Assembly (NCBI GenBank): GCA_015491275.1
Contig: WFWF01000115.1
Coordinates: forward strand, 1-6,820
Direction of reading: 5' to 3'
Origin: Aquificales bacterium
GTDB taxonomy: Bacteria > Aquificota > Aquificia > Aquificales > Aquificaceae
DNA: 6,820 nt
The notes beneath the pieces are model-generated. The model saw only the letters and a list, made by a program, of their open reading frames with translations. It made no database searches and was not told the DNA's origin. The translations under genes and the position numbers were made by a program. Position 1 is the stretch's first letter. The number at the start of each line of letters is the position of its first letter. Positions 6,352 to 6,820 of the stretch are shown here, one piece after another.

Positions 6352-6820
6352 TATATCAGTAGGATGCGATTTTATAGTTTGTTTCTTGCTTGACAATCTT
6401 GATGTAAAAGAAATAAGGGTAGAAAAAAGAGAAAAAACGAGATTGCTCGGCAGTATCTTTAAAGGAAAGATAAAAAGACTTGCAAAAGGAATGGACGGAT
6501 TTTTCGTTGATATAGGCTTGGATAGAGAGGCGTATCTTCCTTATAAAAAGTATGAAAATGGAAATTCATTAGAATGTTCATGTAAACCAACAATAGGATC
6601 CGAAGTACTCGTACAAGTTAAAAGGGAACCAGAAGATGATAAAGGTCCAAAGGTAAGCTGTAAAATAAGTCTGCCCGGTAAATATGTAGTTTACCTGCCG
6701 TACGACAATACTATACATTTTTCAAGTAAGATACCCGAGAAGAAAAGGGAGTTCTTCTCAAGAATATTATCAAGCTATATTAAAAATGAGGGAATAATAG
6801 TAAGAACAGCAGCACTAAAA
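6335..6820 (+). CDS. rng: RNase E/G family endoribonuclease, N-terminal part (runs off the window)
   Basis: RNase E/G enzymes are 5'-end-sensing endonucleases that start mRNA decay and mature rRNA. The 162 visible codons contain the S1-like domain: GSIFKGKIKRLAKGMDGFFVDIG (39-61) matches the usual GxIYKGRVxxVxPGMxAAFVDIG, followed by AYLP (66-69), IGSEVLVQVKREP (87-99), KISLPGKYVVYLP (110-122) and IIVRTAA (154-160). The catalytic aspartates and the zinc-link cysteines of the family lie beyond the window, so activity cannot be judged. Without an RNase E C-terminal region in view I prefer rng over rne, with little force. The ATG at 6335 is the only usable start before the conserved part, giving MSCKLIISVG; no Shine-Dalgarno precedes it. 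The six cysteines (3, 11, 16, 81, 83, 109) are unusual here. The gene is divergent from lpxI. Confidence 0.93.
   Translation, partial: MSCKLIISVGCDFIVCFLLDNLDVKEIRVEKREKTRLLGSIFKGKIKRLAKGMDGFFVDIGLDREAYLPYKKYENGNSLECSCKPTIGSEVLVQVKREPEDDKGPKVSCKISLPGKYVVYLPYDNTIHFSSKIPEKKREFFSRILSSYIKNEGIIVRTAALK
6350..6358 (-). promoter_or_regulatory. Extended -10 promoter candidate for the lpxI operon
   Basis: The minus strand reads TGATATAAT (6358-6350), a perfect TGn plus TATAAT extended -10 element. Transcription would start near 6343 and give a leader of just under 40 bases before the lpxI ATG at 6305. No good -35 is present at 16-18 bases upstream, which is tolerated at extended -10 promoters. The promoter lies inside the first codons of the divergent rng gene. 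Confidence 0.55.

Noticed and set aside
6390..6395. Perfect TTGACA on the plus strand, as a -35 box
   Set aside because: It lies inside rng coding sequence, and the position 17 bases downstream (ATAAGG) is a poor -10; the next start codon downstream in frame is inside the conserved S1 domain.

Overview
The window reads as a chromosomal housekeeping segment from a thermophilic, diderm (outer-membrane) bacterium, most likely of the Aquificota. The basis is inference from protein character: high Lys/Glu/Ile/Val content, almost no cysteine in seven of the eight long genes, AGA/AGG and ATA codons, an LpxI-type lipid A enzyme, and very tight overlapping genes. I could not run a similarity search, so the phylum is a guess with moderate confidence.

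Layout. Seven genes run leftward (minus strand) as one compact operon from about 6305 down to 204: lpxI, a small acidic unknown protein (101 aa), rpsO (ribosomal protein S15), pnp (polynucleotide phosphorylase), dut (dUTPase), a CPA2/NapA-like cation:proton antiporter, and queA (queuosine tRNA modification). Three junctions (rpsO/pnp, pnp/dut, antiporter/queA) are 4-base ATGA overlaps, and the others have gaps of 3, 7 and 17 bases. Most starts lack a good Shine-Dalgarno, so translational coupling probably carries the operon. The exception is rpsO, which has a very strong AAAGGAGGTG site.

Right edge. An RNase E/G gene (rng-like) starts at 6335 and runs rightward out of the window; 162 codons are present. 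It is divergent from lpxI with only 29 bases between the two start codons. This gap, with the first 26 bases of rng, holds an extended -10 for lpxI, a perfect 7-bp inverted repeat that includes the rng start codon, and a possible leaderless start for rng.

Left edge. Positions 12-203 are AT-rich and non-coding. At 11 a further minus-strand gene appears to begin, with a perfect Shine-Dalgarno and an upstream promoter candidate, but only its first three full codons are visible.

Functionally the operon joins translation (S15), RNA decay (PNPase, with the RNase E/G gene divergent next door), nucleotide hygiene (dUTPase), tRNA modification (QueA), envelope synthesis (LpxI) and ion homeostasis (antiporter). 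Apart from the small acidic protein every full gene belongs to a known family, and I see no defence system, mobile element, CRISPR array or biosynthetic cluster. The points most worth a second look are the divergent lpxI/rng control region, the unknown acidic protein with a Gly-Gly-Gly C-terminus, the cysteine-rich N-terminus of the RNase E/G protein, and several altered signature motifs in QueA.
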